From contig NC_019689.1 of the NCBI RefSeq assembly GCF_000317025.1, positions 372,001-436,000 of the forward strand: DNA of 64,000 bases, read 5' to 3'. Below, in pieces: positions 42,070 to 49,824 of this stretch (the first letter of the stretch is position 1; every line of letters begins with the position of its first letter). A program made the translations under genes and the position numbers. The notes under the pieces were generated by a model. It had not been told where the DNA came from. It saw nothing but the letters and a program-made list of their open reading frames with translations, and ran no database searches. This stretch comes from Pleurocapsa sp. PCC 7327 (GTDB lineage Bacteria; Cyanobacteriota; Cyanobacteriia; Cyanobacteriales; Microcystaceae).

Positions 42070-43545
42070 ATAAGGAGTTCGGGGAGCGATAAGTCCCGCG
42101 CTGTACCTGAAAGGTCAGAGTTGGGATACATGGACACAAGAGCGCTTGTCGATTCGGAGCGATGGCGATGGGACAAGCACTTACCAGCAACTATAGCTTA
42201 TGGTAAACTATAGCGATGCTGACGATGAATTACACCTACCGAATCTATCCAGATGTCACTCAGCAAACTGAATTGCTTGAGTAGCTTGAAACGTGCAGAG
42301 GCGTGTATAACTACGCTTGGCGCCAACTCAAAGACTGGATGGCTTCGCGAGCTGGCTCTGTAGACAGGTGTTCGCTGGAGAAGGAATACATCATTCCCGC
42401 CGATGAACCGTTCCCGTCCTATCATCGTCAGCAAAACAATCTGCTCAAAGCCAAGAAGCAATTCCCGCATTTGGGCAAGGTGCATTCTCAGGTATGGCAA
42501 ACTACGATTCGTAGATTGCACCACACATGGGAAGCCTTTTTGAAACGGGGACATGGTTTCCCACGTTTCAAAAAGTTCGGTCAGTTCAAATCCTTTGTGT
42601 TTCCCCAGTTCAAGGACAATCCCATCAACGGCTTCACCATCAAGCTGCCGAAGATAGGAGAAGTGCCCATCAACCTGCATCGTCCTATTCCCTATGGCTT
42701 CAGGGTGAATCAGGTCAGGGTGTTGTCCAAGGTGAGTGGAATACAATGGTATGTAGTCGTCACCATTGAATCGGATGTATCGGTTCCCGATGCCCCGGTT
42801 CATGGTCGGGCTATCGGGATTGACCTTGGGTTGGAGCGATTCTTGACGGTTTCGGATGGCAGCTTCCGGGATCGCCCTAAGTTTTTCAAGTCGATGCAAA
42901 GCCAGCTGAAATTGCTGCAACGCTCTTCGGCACGAAAACAAAAAGGTTCTCAGAACTGGGAGAAAGCGCAAACGAAAGTAGCTAGAATGCATCACCGTAT
43001 TGCTAACCGTCGCAAAGACTTCCACCTGAAAACGGCACATCAGCTTTGCGACCAGGCGCCAACCATCTTTGCAGAAGACCTCAGCGCTAAGGGTCTGACG
43101 CGAGGAATGTTGCGAAAAGATTGTGTAGATGCCGCCTTTGGACAATTCCTCTCTCTGATAGAATGGGTATGCTGGAAGCGTGGGGTGTACTTTGCCAAAG
43201 TCAATCCCAACGGCACCAGTCAAGTCTGTCCCCACTGCTTGGCGACTGTCAGCAAAGGATTGGAAATCAGAGAGCATCATTGCCTTGAGTGTGGATATCA
43301 GACTCATCGCGACCATGCAGCAGCAGAGATGGTATGGCGTCGTGGACTAGAGAATGTAGTAGCCCAGGGACTCTGGGGAACGGAAACAGCCTGTCAAGTC
43401 GGTCTGTCGGGGGTATATGACCTAGATAAGTGGCGTGGGGCAGGAATGCCTAACTGTGAGGTTGGGAGAGCTATCGCTGTACCCGTAGGGTCAGCGTCGG
43501 GAGGATGTCACGCGATATCCTAAAAGCTGTAGTCAAACTGGGGTA
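42070..43545 (+). mobile_element. IS200/IS605-type element carrying only tnpB
   Basis: The span from just after rodA to just before the Cof-type HAD gene is a tnpB-only (IS1341-like) element. The left part has a hairpin GCGCTTGTC ... GACAAGCAC (about 42144-42180) of the kind found in the ends of these IS. A 28-bp motif CGCTGTACC...TCAG-GT-GGGA occurs near both ends (42099-42126 and 43475-43502, same orientation, five differences). No tnpA is present. Exact ends are approximate. Confidence 0.75.
42216..43523 (+). pseudogene. tnpB: TnpB nuclease (IS605 OrfB family) with premature amber codon
   Basis: From ATG 42216 the frame encodes the normal TnpB N-terminus (MNYTYRIYPDVTQQTELLE), meets TAG at 42282-42284 (codon 23), and then continues open to 43523. 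A GTG at 42303 could restart a 406-residue product. The RuvC residues are intact: Asp in IGIDLGLERF, Glu in FAEDLSAKG and Asp in THRDHAAAEM. The zinc ribbon has CPHC and CLEC. TnpB proteins are RNA-guided nucleases. The stop replaces what is normally a sense codon (probably Trp, TGG), and loss of the first 23-29 residues may impair the fold. Confidence 0.85.
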
Positions 43546-43549
43546 GGCA

Positions 43550-44365
43550 TTGGATATTCGCTTATTGGTTCTTGATATTGATGGGACGATCTCCGGTCGC
43601 TCTAACGAGATTAGCCAACCCGTCAAACAGGCAATTCAAGCCGTTCAAACTCAAGGAATTCAGGTGGCACTTGCTACTGGTCGGATGTTTCGCTCGGCAA
43701 TGCGATTTCATAGTTGCATTGGCTCCCAATTGCCGCTGCTTGCCTACAATGGGGCTTGGATTCAAGATCCGTTTACGGGAGAGATGCATCAACATTTACC
43801 CGTTGCACCAGTCCTAGCACGGCAGTTGTTAGACGAGCTAGAACAACCCGAATTGATAGACCGCCTTGGCATTCATTTTTACATTGGCGATTGCCTTTAC
43901 GTCCGGCAAATTACTGCTATCACAGAAAATTATGCCCAACGATCTGGGATCGAGCCAATTGCCGTTGGCGATCTCCGCTCCATTGTAGACAAACATCCTA
44001 CTAAAGTTTTGGCACTCAGTCGCGAAGTTTCCTTAATCGAAAAACTTTTGAGCCATTTACAACAGCGTTATGCTGCTAGCGAACTTTATCTAACCCAATC
44101 GACGATAAATTTTTTGGAAGCAACCCATCCCCATGCTAATAAAGGATCTGCCGTTCGTTATCTGAGCGAACAGATTTTGGGTTTGGAGGCAAAAAATGTT
44201 ATGGCAGTTGGGGATAATTTTAATGACGCTCAAATGCTGCAATATGCTGGCACGAGCATAGCGATGGGAAACGCTCCCACAGCTTTACAGGAATTGGCGG
44301 ATTGGGTTGCGCCTAGCGTAGAAGAAGATGGCGTAGCGGTTGCGATTGAAAAATTTCTTCTCTAG
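43550..44365 (+). CDS. Cof-type HAD-IIB hydrolase
   Basis: The 271-residue phosphatase has motif I VLDIDGTISG (nucleophile and acid Asp), motif II ALATGRMFRSA, motif III lysine in HANKGSAVRYL and motif IV VGDNFNDAQML, with a large C2 cap in between. Substrates of Cof-type enzymes are sugar phosphates or pyridoxal phosphate; this one is not assigned. The start is TTG 43550 after GGGGT. The gene begins only 27 bp after the tnpB stop, so the IS insertion may have displaced its native promoter. Confidence 0.9.
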   Translation: MDIRLLVLDIDGTISGRSNEISQPVKQAIQAVQTQGIQVALATGRMFRSAMRFHSCIGSQLPLLAYNGAWIQDPFTGEMHQHLPVAPVLARQLLDELEQPELIDRLGIHFYIGDCLYVRQITAITENYAQRSGIEPIAVGDLRSIVDKHPTKVLALSREVSLIEKLLSHLQQRYAASELYLTQSTINFLEATHPHANKGSAVRYLSEQILGLEAKNVMAVGDNFNDAQMLQYAGTSIAMGNAPTALQELADWVAPSVEEDGVAVAIEKFLL

Positions 44366-44431
44366 ATTACAAAGTACCGATCTAGGTTAATCTGGGTTTT
44401 GAATCGATTTGTAAATGCGAAGGAGAGAACC

Positions 44432-44881
44432 GTGGAACGCACATTCATAATGGTCAAACCCGATGGCGTACAGCGCAATTTAGTTGGGGAAGTGATCCGG
44501 CGTTTTGAAGCTAAAGGCTTTACCCTAGTCGGACTAAAAATGATGAAAGTTTCGCGGGAACTTGCCGAACAACACTATGATGTCCACAGAGAAAGACCCT
44601 TTTTCGGCAGCTTAGTCGAGTTTATCTGTTCTGCCCCCGTAGTTGCCATGGTCTGGGAAGGCGATGGCGTTGTCGCTTCTGCTAGAAAACTGATTGGGGC
44701 AACGAATCCCCTAGCGTCCGAACCGGGAACGATTCGTGGCGATTTTGGAGTCAGTATCGGGCGCAACCTGATTCATGGTTCTGATGCGATTGAAACGGCA
44801 CAGCGCGAAATCAGTCTCTGGTTTGCTCCAGAAGAATTGGTTAGCTGGGAACCTGCAAATAAATCTTGGCTCTATGAATAG
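44432..44881 (+). CDS. ndk: Nucleoside diphosphate kinase
   Basis: The 149-residue enzyme transfers the gamma phosphate between nucleotides via a phospho-histidine. GTG 44432 is chosen because AAGGAG sits at 44420-44425 and the conserved N-terminus ([13 protein letters not shown]) starts there. The signature [12 protein letters not shown] contains the catalytic His, and [14 protein letters not shown] is conserved. Length is canonical. It is followed by a hairpin repeat at 44908-44935. Confidence 0.97.
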   Translation: MERTFIMVKPDGVQRNLVGEVIRRFEAKGFTLVGLKMMKVSRELAEQHYDVHRERPFFGSLVEFICSAPVVAMVWEGDGVVASARKLIGATNPLASEPGTIRGDFGVSIGRNLIHGSDAIETAQREISLWFAPEELVSWEPANKSWLYE

Positions 44882-44907
44882 TAGCAGTTGGCGAGCAAGT
44901 AACTGAC

Positions 44908-44935
44908 GTAGAGACGCGATCGCATCGCGTCTTTA
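44908..44935. repeat. GTAGAGACGCGAT hairpin
   Basis: AGACGCGA-TCGCA-TCGCGTCT is an 8-bp stem, extended by GTA/TAC at its base. It is a dispersed cyanobacterial type of repeat and could also terminate ndk, although only a short T-stretch follows. Confidence 0.5.
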
Positions 44936-44986
44936 CCAATTAAGAAAAATAGCCAGCAAAATTTTTAACAAAATCTTTAAGTCGAA

Positions 44987-45169
44987 ATGAAAGCCAATCT
45001 TGATGAGTTGGAGACTGGATCGATTGAGCGGTGTCGCGTTCTGCGAGGGGCAACCCGAACTAATTCGCAAGTTTACTCATTCCTATTGGTAACCGGACAA
45101 CCGCAATTAATTATGGGCGAGCGACTGGATTTGAGATCGGGAATTGGCGCAGTTGCTAAGATGGCATAG
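44987..45169 (+). CDS. Hypothetical small protein, 60 aa
   Basis: A 60-codon frame from ATG 44987, with protein-like composition (LDELETGSIERCRVLRG, SFLLVTGQPQLIMGERLDL). No good ribosome-binding site is visible and no family is recognised. It ends 14 bp inside the convergent patatin gene. It could be a real small gene or the decayed end of a larger one. Confidence 0.4.
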   Translation: MKANLDELETGSIERCRVLRGATRTNSQVYSFLLVTGQPQLIMGERLDLRSGIGAVAKMA

Positions 45170-46217
45170 AAACAAGAATCGGTGTATGTTCGAGATTATA
45201 CAAAAAGGCATCGGCTCGAACTCTTCCATGCTCCATCAGTTCGGTAATAAACTCACGAGATCGCTCTAGCTTGGAGGCATAGTCGAGGCTATTAGCGAAT
45301 TGGTTATCCATGCTAATCCAGCGTATACTAATCTTCTTAAACAACCCGGCGTATTCGGGATTAAGATATCCTTGGTCGAGCCATTTATTGACGGCTTCCA
45401 AAAACCGGACTTCTTGGAACAGAGAGAGGTTGCCTGCCAATTCATTACGGCGATCGATAATCGATTGGGCGGTTGATGGTTCTTCGTCACAGGTTTTGGG
45501 ATTAATCTGGACGATCCAAATTTCTTCAGGTCGTTCTTCAACGGTCGTTTGAATGAGTCCGCTAACGGGAGGATTTTCCGAAAATAAACCGTCCCAATAA
45601 GCTCCGTTGCCAATTCTGATGGCTCTAAAGATAGTAGGAATGCTCGCAGAAGCCATAATCGCTTCTACTGTAATTTCACCCTTGTCAGAGTCGAAGGTCT
45701 TGAATTCTCCTGAGAGAACATCGACTGCCCCTAGCAATAACCGAGGACTCGAAGGGACGACCAATTGCTCGAATTGGGCAAAGTCGATGTGGTTTTCCAA
45801 GAGCATTTTAAAGTCGAGGTATTCAGGGCGCGGAGAAATCGTTTCCAACCAATCGACGAACCATTGGGTTGAATAAGGGTTGGCTGCCAGGGCAGGTATC
45901 ATGCCTCTGTCTTGCAGGCGCACTGTCGCAACGGTCAACGAATTGAGATATTTTTCCCAGGGCAGAATGGCGGAATTGTCCTCCCAGAACTTGACTAGCC
46001 AGTGGTCGGGCTTTTCCGAGGCTCCTTGGGCTAGCTTTAACAAGCCATACCAGACAGCAGTGGCGCAGATAGCACCGCCAGAGGTGCCGCTGAGTCCCAC
46101 GATATTAAAATGCTCGTGTACGCCTCGTTCGAGAAGTCTTTTGAGCACTCCGGCAGTAAAGGCAGTATGACTGCCCCCACCCTGGCAGGCGATCGCAATC
46201 TTTTTCCGTTCATTCAT
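45156..46217 (-). CDS. Patatin-like phospholipase
   Basis: The 353-residue protein has the patatin oxyanion loop GGGSHTAFTAG, the nucleophile elbow GLSGTSGGA (Ser in GTSGG) and the acid of the Ser-Asp dyad in YWDGLFSENPP. These are the defining residues of patatin/RssA-type acyl hydrolases acting on membrane lipids. The aspartate motif is DGL rather than DGG or DGA. A long C-terminal region (about 230-353) with charged helices follows. It is single and convergent with the 60-aa frame. Confidence 0.93.
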   Translation of the reverse strand: MNERKKIAIACQGGGSHTAFTAGVLKRLLERGVHEHFNIVGLSGTSGGAICATAVWYGLLKLAQGASEKPDHWLVKFWEDNSAILPWEKYLNSLTVATVRLQDRGMIPALAANPYSTQWFVDWLETISPRPEYLDFKMLLENHIDFAQFEQLVVPSSPRLLLGAVDVLSGEFKTFDSDKGEITVEAIMASASIPTIFRAIRIGNGAYWDGLFSENPPVSGLIQTTVEERPEEIWIVQINPKTCDEEPSTAQSIIDRRNELAGNLSLFQEVRFLEAVNKWLDQGYLNPEYAGLFKKISIRWISMDNQFANSLDYASKLERSREFITELMEHGRVRADAFLYNLEHTPILVSMPS

Positions 46218-46282
46218 GATTAACCTTGAGGATTTTAGAAGTTATCAAATTGCAACTGAAAATAGATTTTTCTACCTATGGT

Positions 46283-46462
46283 TTAATCCAAAACCGACAA
46301 CACTTCGTTCGGATTCAAGGTTTTCTTAAAAGTCTTACTTGCTTGCTTCTGCGACATCCGTCCAAACTCCCGACAGTGCAAGAAGATTTTCTCGTCCTCA
46401 ACAGCAACTACAGTACCAGAGAAAAAGATAAGAAGAGGAGAGTCCCTAAAGGTCGAATCCTC
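46283..46462 (-). other. Startless coding-like frame downstream of mraY
   Basis: Between mraY and patatin a minus-strand frame encodes about 60 residues ending FSGTVVAVEDEKIF, HCREFGRMSQKQASKT, FKKTLNPNEVLSVLD, then TAA. The composition is more protein-like than the overlapping plus-strand frame, but no ATG, GTG or TTG opens it after the mraY stop. It is either a gene fragment or a gene whose 5' end carries a frameshift near the TTTTT run. Confidence 0.35.
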
Positions 46463-46482
46463 ATTTTCTGTAGTATTTAAAA

Positions 46483-47598
46483 TTACGACAAAATAACAGC
46501 TAAGAGGGCTAACCCGGCATTAATTAGATAAAAAGCTCCCACAATCTGAGTTTCCGACCAGCCGCTCAGTTCTAAATGATGGTGAATCGGTGCCATTTTT
46601 AATAACCGTTTGCCTTTGCCATCGGGTCCTTTGGTAGCCTTGTAATAGCTCACCTGAGCAATGACGGAGAGGGATTCGACGAAGAAAATCCCACTGACAA
46701 CAAATAGCCCCCACAATTTGCCGCCGAGAATGCCTACAGCAGCGAGAGCAGCACCGAGAGCGAGGGAACCCGTATCTCCCATAAAAACAGTAGCGGGATT
46801 GCGGTTGTGGACGACAAACCCCAAACAGCCTCCGCTCATGCAGGCGCAGAAAATCGTTAATTCCGGCGAAGTTGGTGCAACTAAAGCCGCCAGTCCCAAA
46901 AACGCGATCGCGACCGTTCCAGCAGCCAGTCCATCGACTCCATCGGTGAGATTGGTAGCATTACTTTCAGCAACCAGGACAAATCCGGCTAAAGCCCAAA
47001 AGAGGACTCCCAATGGCAACACGAGATTTCCAGGGAGAGTAATGTCAGTAATACTCTCTGGTTGACTCCAGAGCGTCCACAGACAAAAAAGAACCGCTAC
47101 GAGAATTTGTAGCGCTAGCTTCATGCGCGGGGAAATCCCTTTATTAGACTTTTGGCGAAGGATTTGCCAATCGTCAAACCAACCAATACCCAGATAAGCG
47201 AGGGTGAGTGCAGAAGTGGCGATCGCATTGGGTGCAAATCCCGACCAAACCATAGCAACGATAACGGCTACTGGCACAAAAAACACGCCTCCCATAGTTG
47301 GCGTTCCTGATTTTTTGAGGTGAGTTGGCGGACCGTCTTCTTGGATGACTTGACCCGTTTTGAGCCTTCGCAGTACGGGGACAACGCCATAGCCGAGTCC
47401 GGCACTGATGAGAGCGCTGATGCCCATGGGAATGAGGATCTCAAAGCTGGCTTCGGGAAACCGATCTGCCATGCAAGCAAAAAGGATCGCAAGCAGGATC
47501 GAGAGAAGGATCAGGAGAATTAACAAGCTTGTTCCTGAAGGCTTTTTTAGGCTTGTCGATAAAGATAATTTTGCGTCCACAACTGACTCACACAACAA
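46483..47598 (-). CDS. mraY: Phospho-N-acetylmuramoyl-pentapeptide transferase MraY
   Basis: The 371-residue membrane enzyme makes lipid I from UDP-MurNAc-pentapeptide. Ten membrane helices carry the family motifs KKSGTPTMGGVFF, the catalytic Asp pair in GWFDDWQIL, NATNLTDGVDGLAAG, and the late HHHLE segment (MAPIHHHLELSGW). The N-terminus is longer than in E. coli by about 25 residues. It is not in a mur/dcw cluster, as is normal in cyanobacteria. Confidence 0.96.
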   Translation of the reverse strand: MLCESVVDAKLSLSTSLKKPSGTSLLILLILLSILLAILFACMADRFPEASFEILIPMGISALISAGLGYGVVPVLRRLKTGQVIQEDGPPTHLKKSGTPTMGGVFFVPVAVIVAMVWSGFAPNAIATSALTLAYLGIGWFDDWQILRQKSNKGISPRMKLALQILVAVLFCLWTLWSQPESITDITLPGNLVLPLGVLFWALAGFVLVAESNATNLTDGVDGLAAGTVAIAFLGLAALVAPTSPELTIFCACMSGGCLGFVVHNRNPATVFMGDTGSLALGAALAAVGILGGKLWGLFVVSGIFFVESLSVIAQVSYYKATKGPDGKGKRLLKMAPIHHHLELSGWSETQIVGAFYLINAGLALLAVILS

Positions 47599-47616
47599 TT
47601 AATAGAGTAAGAGTTG

Positions 47617-47671
47617 TCATTCGTCCTTTGTCCTTTGCGCTTTCCTAATGACTAATGACAAATAACGAAAT
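47617..47671. repeat. Short tandem heptamer-type repeats
   Basis: The stretch TTGTCATTCGTCCTTTGTCC and CTAATGACTAATGACAAATAACG is made of 7-base-like units (TCCTTTG, TAATGAC). Comparable runs occur at 28160-28200, 51797-51830 and at the starts or ends of several genes. These are short repeats typical of cyanobacterial intergenic DNA. Confidence 0.55.
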
Positions 47672-47917
47672 TTAGTCTTCATCGATGTCAAGTTCGATCT
47701 CGTCGTCATCGTCGTCGTAAATACTGTCATCGACATCGATGAAATCTTCAATTCCGATCTCGTCTTCTGCCGGAGACACTTCTGTCTCTTCAACGGTTTC
47801 GCGCTCGATCAAGCGGCCCGTGGCTTTTAGCCAATCGATCAAAGAAGAGTCTTTCTTAAGAGGAATGACGGATGCGGGTTCGTAACGAGGTTCTTGGCGC
47901 AATGAAGGATTGTGCAT
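47672..47917 (-). CDS. DUF3134 family protein
   Basis: The 81-residue protein begins MHNPSLRQEPRYEPASVIP with SLIDWLKATGRLI, the conserved block of the cyanobacterial DUF3134 family, and ends in a very acidic tail with repeated Asp (DDDDDEIELDIDED). The function is unknown. The tail is low-complexity. It is a single gene with a short leader, and the repeat stretch lies directly after its stop. Confidence 0.85.
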   Translation of the reverse strand: MHNPSLRQEPRYEPASVIPLKKDSSLIDWLKATGRLIERETVEETEVSPAEDEIGIEDFIDVDDSIYDDDDDEIELDIDED

Positions 47918-48091
47918 GATTAACCGAGATATTTGAGTCTAGACATTTAGAGTTTAGCAGTCAAGACCTCCTCTTCGATAGACGAAAAAAAAGCCAAGAA
48001 GTTCGCCAACCGAGAACTTTAAAAAACTTATCGAACGGGAGCTAGGTTTAAGGTTATTAAAGACGTAGGTAGTAGCGATAGGGAAAAACCG

Positions 48092-48682
48092 ATGAACGAG
48101 AAGGCTAAATTACTAGAAGCGATCGCTGGGAAAAATCGCGGTTTGCTAGCTACTGAAAGGGACAAAGTCAAAGTTCTCTCAGCTATAGAGCAACTCGAAG
48201 ATCGCAATCCCACTCCCAAACCAGTCGAGGCAAAAAATTTACTCGAAGGAGACTGGCGCTTGCTCTATACTACCAGTCCCGGAATTCTGGGACTCAATCG
48301 AATTCCCGTCTTTCAACTCGGTCAAGTTTATCAATGCATTCGCACCATCGAAGCCAAACTCTATAATATTGCCGAGATTATTGGCTTGCCTTTTCTGGAA
48401 GGGATCATCAGCGTCGCCGCTCGCTTTGAACCCGTTAGCGATCGCCGAGTTAATGTTAAATTCGAGCGATCGATTCTTGGTTTGCAACGCTTAATCGGGT
48501 ATGTTTCTCCCGATCGCCTGATTCAGGAAATCGAGTCAGGCAAAAAGTTTTTCCCTCTCGACTTCAGTATCGAAAGTCGCGAGCAGCAAGGTTGGCTGGA
48601 AATTACCTATTTGGATGAAGATTTGCGCGTCGGACGCGGCAATGAGGGAAACGTTTTCGTTCTAGCTAAGGAAAAAGGGTAG
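48092..48682 (+). CDS. PAP/fibrillin family protein
   Basis: The 196-residue protein belongs to the plastid-lipid-associated/fibrillin family. Family features are the N-terminal helix AKLLEAIAGKNRGLLAT, the hallmark GDWRLLYTTSPGILGLNR, the lipocalin-like strands (FEPVSDRRVNVKFERSI), and the C-terminal LEITYLDEDLRVGRGNEGNVFVLAK. Cyanobacterial members associate with thylakoid membranes and protect photosystems under stress. No signal peptide is expected. It is a single gene. Confidence 0.95.
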   Translation: MNEKAKLLEAIAGKNRGLLATERDKVKVLSAIEQLEDRNPTPKPVEAKNLLEGDWRLLYTTSPGILGLNRIPVFQLGQVYQCIRTIEAKLYNIAEIIGLPFLEGIISVAARFEPVSDRRVNVKFERSILGLQRLIGYVSPDRLIQEIESGKKFFPLDFSIESREQQGWLEITYLDEDLRVGRGNEGNVFVLAKEKG

Positions 48683-48717
48683 CCAGAGTTCAGAATTATC
48701 CGAACTTACACTGGCTG

Positions 48718-49704
48718 CTATTGTCCGAAACGGCGATCGATATCGTCTGCCGTCGAACCGCCACCGCGACGGTTGATTCGCAAAGACATTCTATCGCTAG
48801 ACAAACTGTAGCTTAAGGGAGTTCCTGTAAGCCTTATCTTTCCTTCTTCTGCTAGCGTTTGAGCGGGATATTGCGTCATTAACGCTTTAAGCTGCTCGAC
48901 GCGCTTGGGAACGGATGGGTGCGACGTATCAAATTCTGCTCCTGGCGTTCGTCCCAAAACCTCCATAACGCGCAAGCAGCCTTCTGGCTCGAAACCCGCT
49001 CTTGCCATGTAGGTGTAGCCTACCTCGTCGGCTTCAGATTCTTGTCTGCGGAAGGTTTCTGCCAATTCTTGTTCTTTTTGCTTGACAATTTCCCGTACCC
49101 GCTCCTCGGCATCGGCAACGCGCTGGAGACTCGCTCCTTCTAGAGCCGCTTGACCGACGTTACTCGCTGCACCGACTGCACCGCCTAAGATACCGCCAAC
49201 CGTGCCGAGAATGGCTCCGCCAACGGCATTTCCTTCAACATCATCCCGAGCATCCTCTGCTTCTGCCATCACTTCTGCTTCTGCCTCTTTTCGGATTCTA
49301 TCTTTTTCGGCTTCACCTATGGCAATATGGCGCTTGACATGGTGTCCCATTTCGTGGGCGATTACGCAGGCAAGGGCTGAGGAATCTCCGGCTAGCTGAT
49401 CCATGATGCCGCTGTAGATAGCGATGAGGTTAACGTCTGTTGCGAAGGCATTGGTTTGATATTCGGGGACAACGACTACGCGCCAAGGAGAGGTATCCTG
49501 TCCGTTAGCTCTAGCAATTCTCTCGGTTATGCGATAAACGACATACCATTCTTCTGGTAACTCGGCTTTGGCTTTTTTATAGACAGCTTCTGCATTTTGG
49601 GTTTGAGTTGGCTGAGTGGGTCTAGCCTGGGCTGGCAGCGACGTTTGCAGCAAGAGGCTGCTAAGGGCAGTAAAAATAGCGAATTTCGCAGGAGTTCTGA
49701 GCAT
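48718..49704 (-). CDS. M48 family metallopeptidase
   Basis: The 328-residue exported protease has a signal peptide (about 1-28), a zinc site HEMGHH (in ACVIAHEMGHHVKRH) and the third ligand Glu in RRQESEADEVGYTYM. An inserted glycine-zipper segment (NAVGGAILGTVGGILGGAVG) lies between the two metal-binding elements. The family includes BepA/YcaL and acts on outer-membrane proteins or membrane-quality control. The zipper could anchor it to a membrane. It is single. Confidence 0.93.
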   Translation of the reverse strand: MLRTPAKFAIFTALSSLLLQTSLPAQARPTQPTQTQNAEAVYKKAKAELPEEWYVVYRITERIARANGQDTSPWRVVVVPEYQTNAFATDVNLIAIYSGIMDQLAGDSSALACVIAHEMGHHVKRHIAIGEAEKDRIRKEAEAEVMAEAEDARDDVEGNAVGGAILGTVGGILGGAVGAASNVGQAALEGASLQRVADAEERVREIVKQKEQELAETFRRQESEADEVGYTYMARAGFEPEGCLRVMEVLGRTPGAEFDTSHPSVPKRVEQLKALMTQYPAQTLAEEGKIRLTGTPLSYSLSSDRMSLRINRRGGGSTADDIDRRFGQ

Positions 49705-49824
49705 ATTAAATCCTGACTTGAATTTAGGCTAAACGTGGATACTCAATAATTTAGCGCGAACTACCGCGATCGCATAACATACTTATCCAAAACTTAAGGT
49801 GGTTGACTTTCTCCCTCGCTTACT

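Noticed and set aside
42198-43316. Long minus-strand open frame (372 codons) across tnpB
   Set aside because: It is the antisense shadow of tnpB. The plus-strand frame has the zinc ribbon and RuvC residues, while this one has no domain and a weak start.
46226-46480. Plus-strand 84-codon frame between patatin and mraY
   Set aside because: TTG start without ribosome-binding site. The opposite strand is more protein-like over the same bases.
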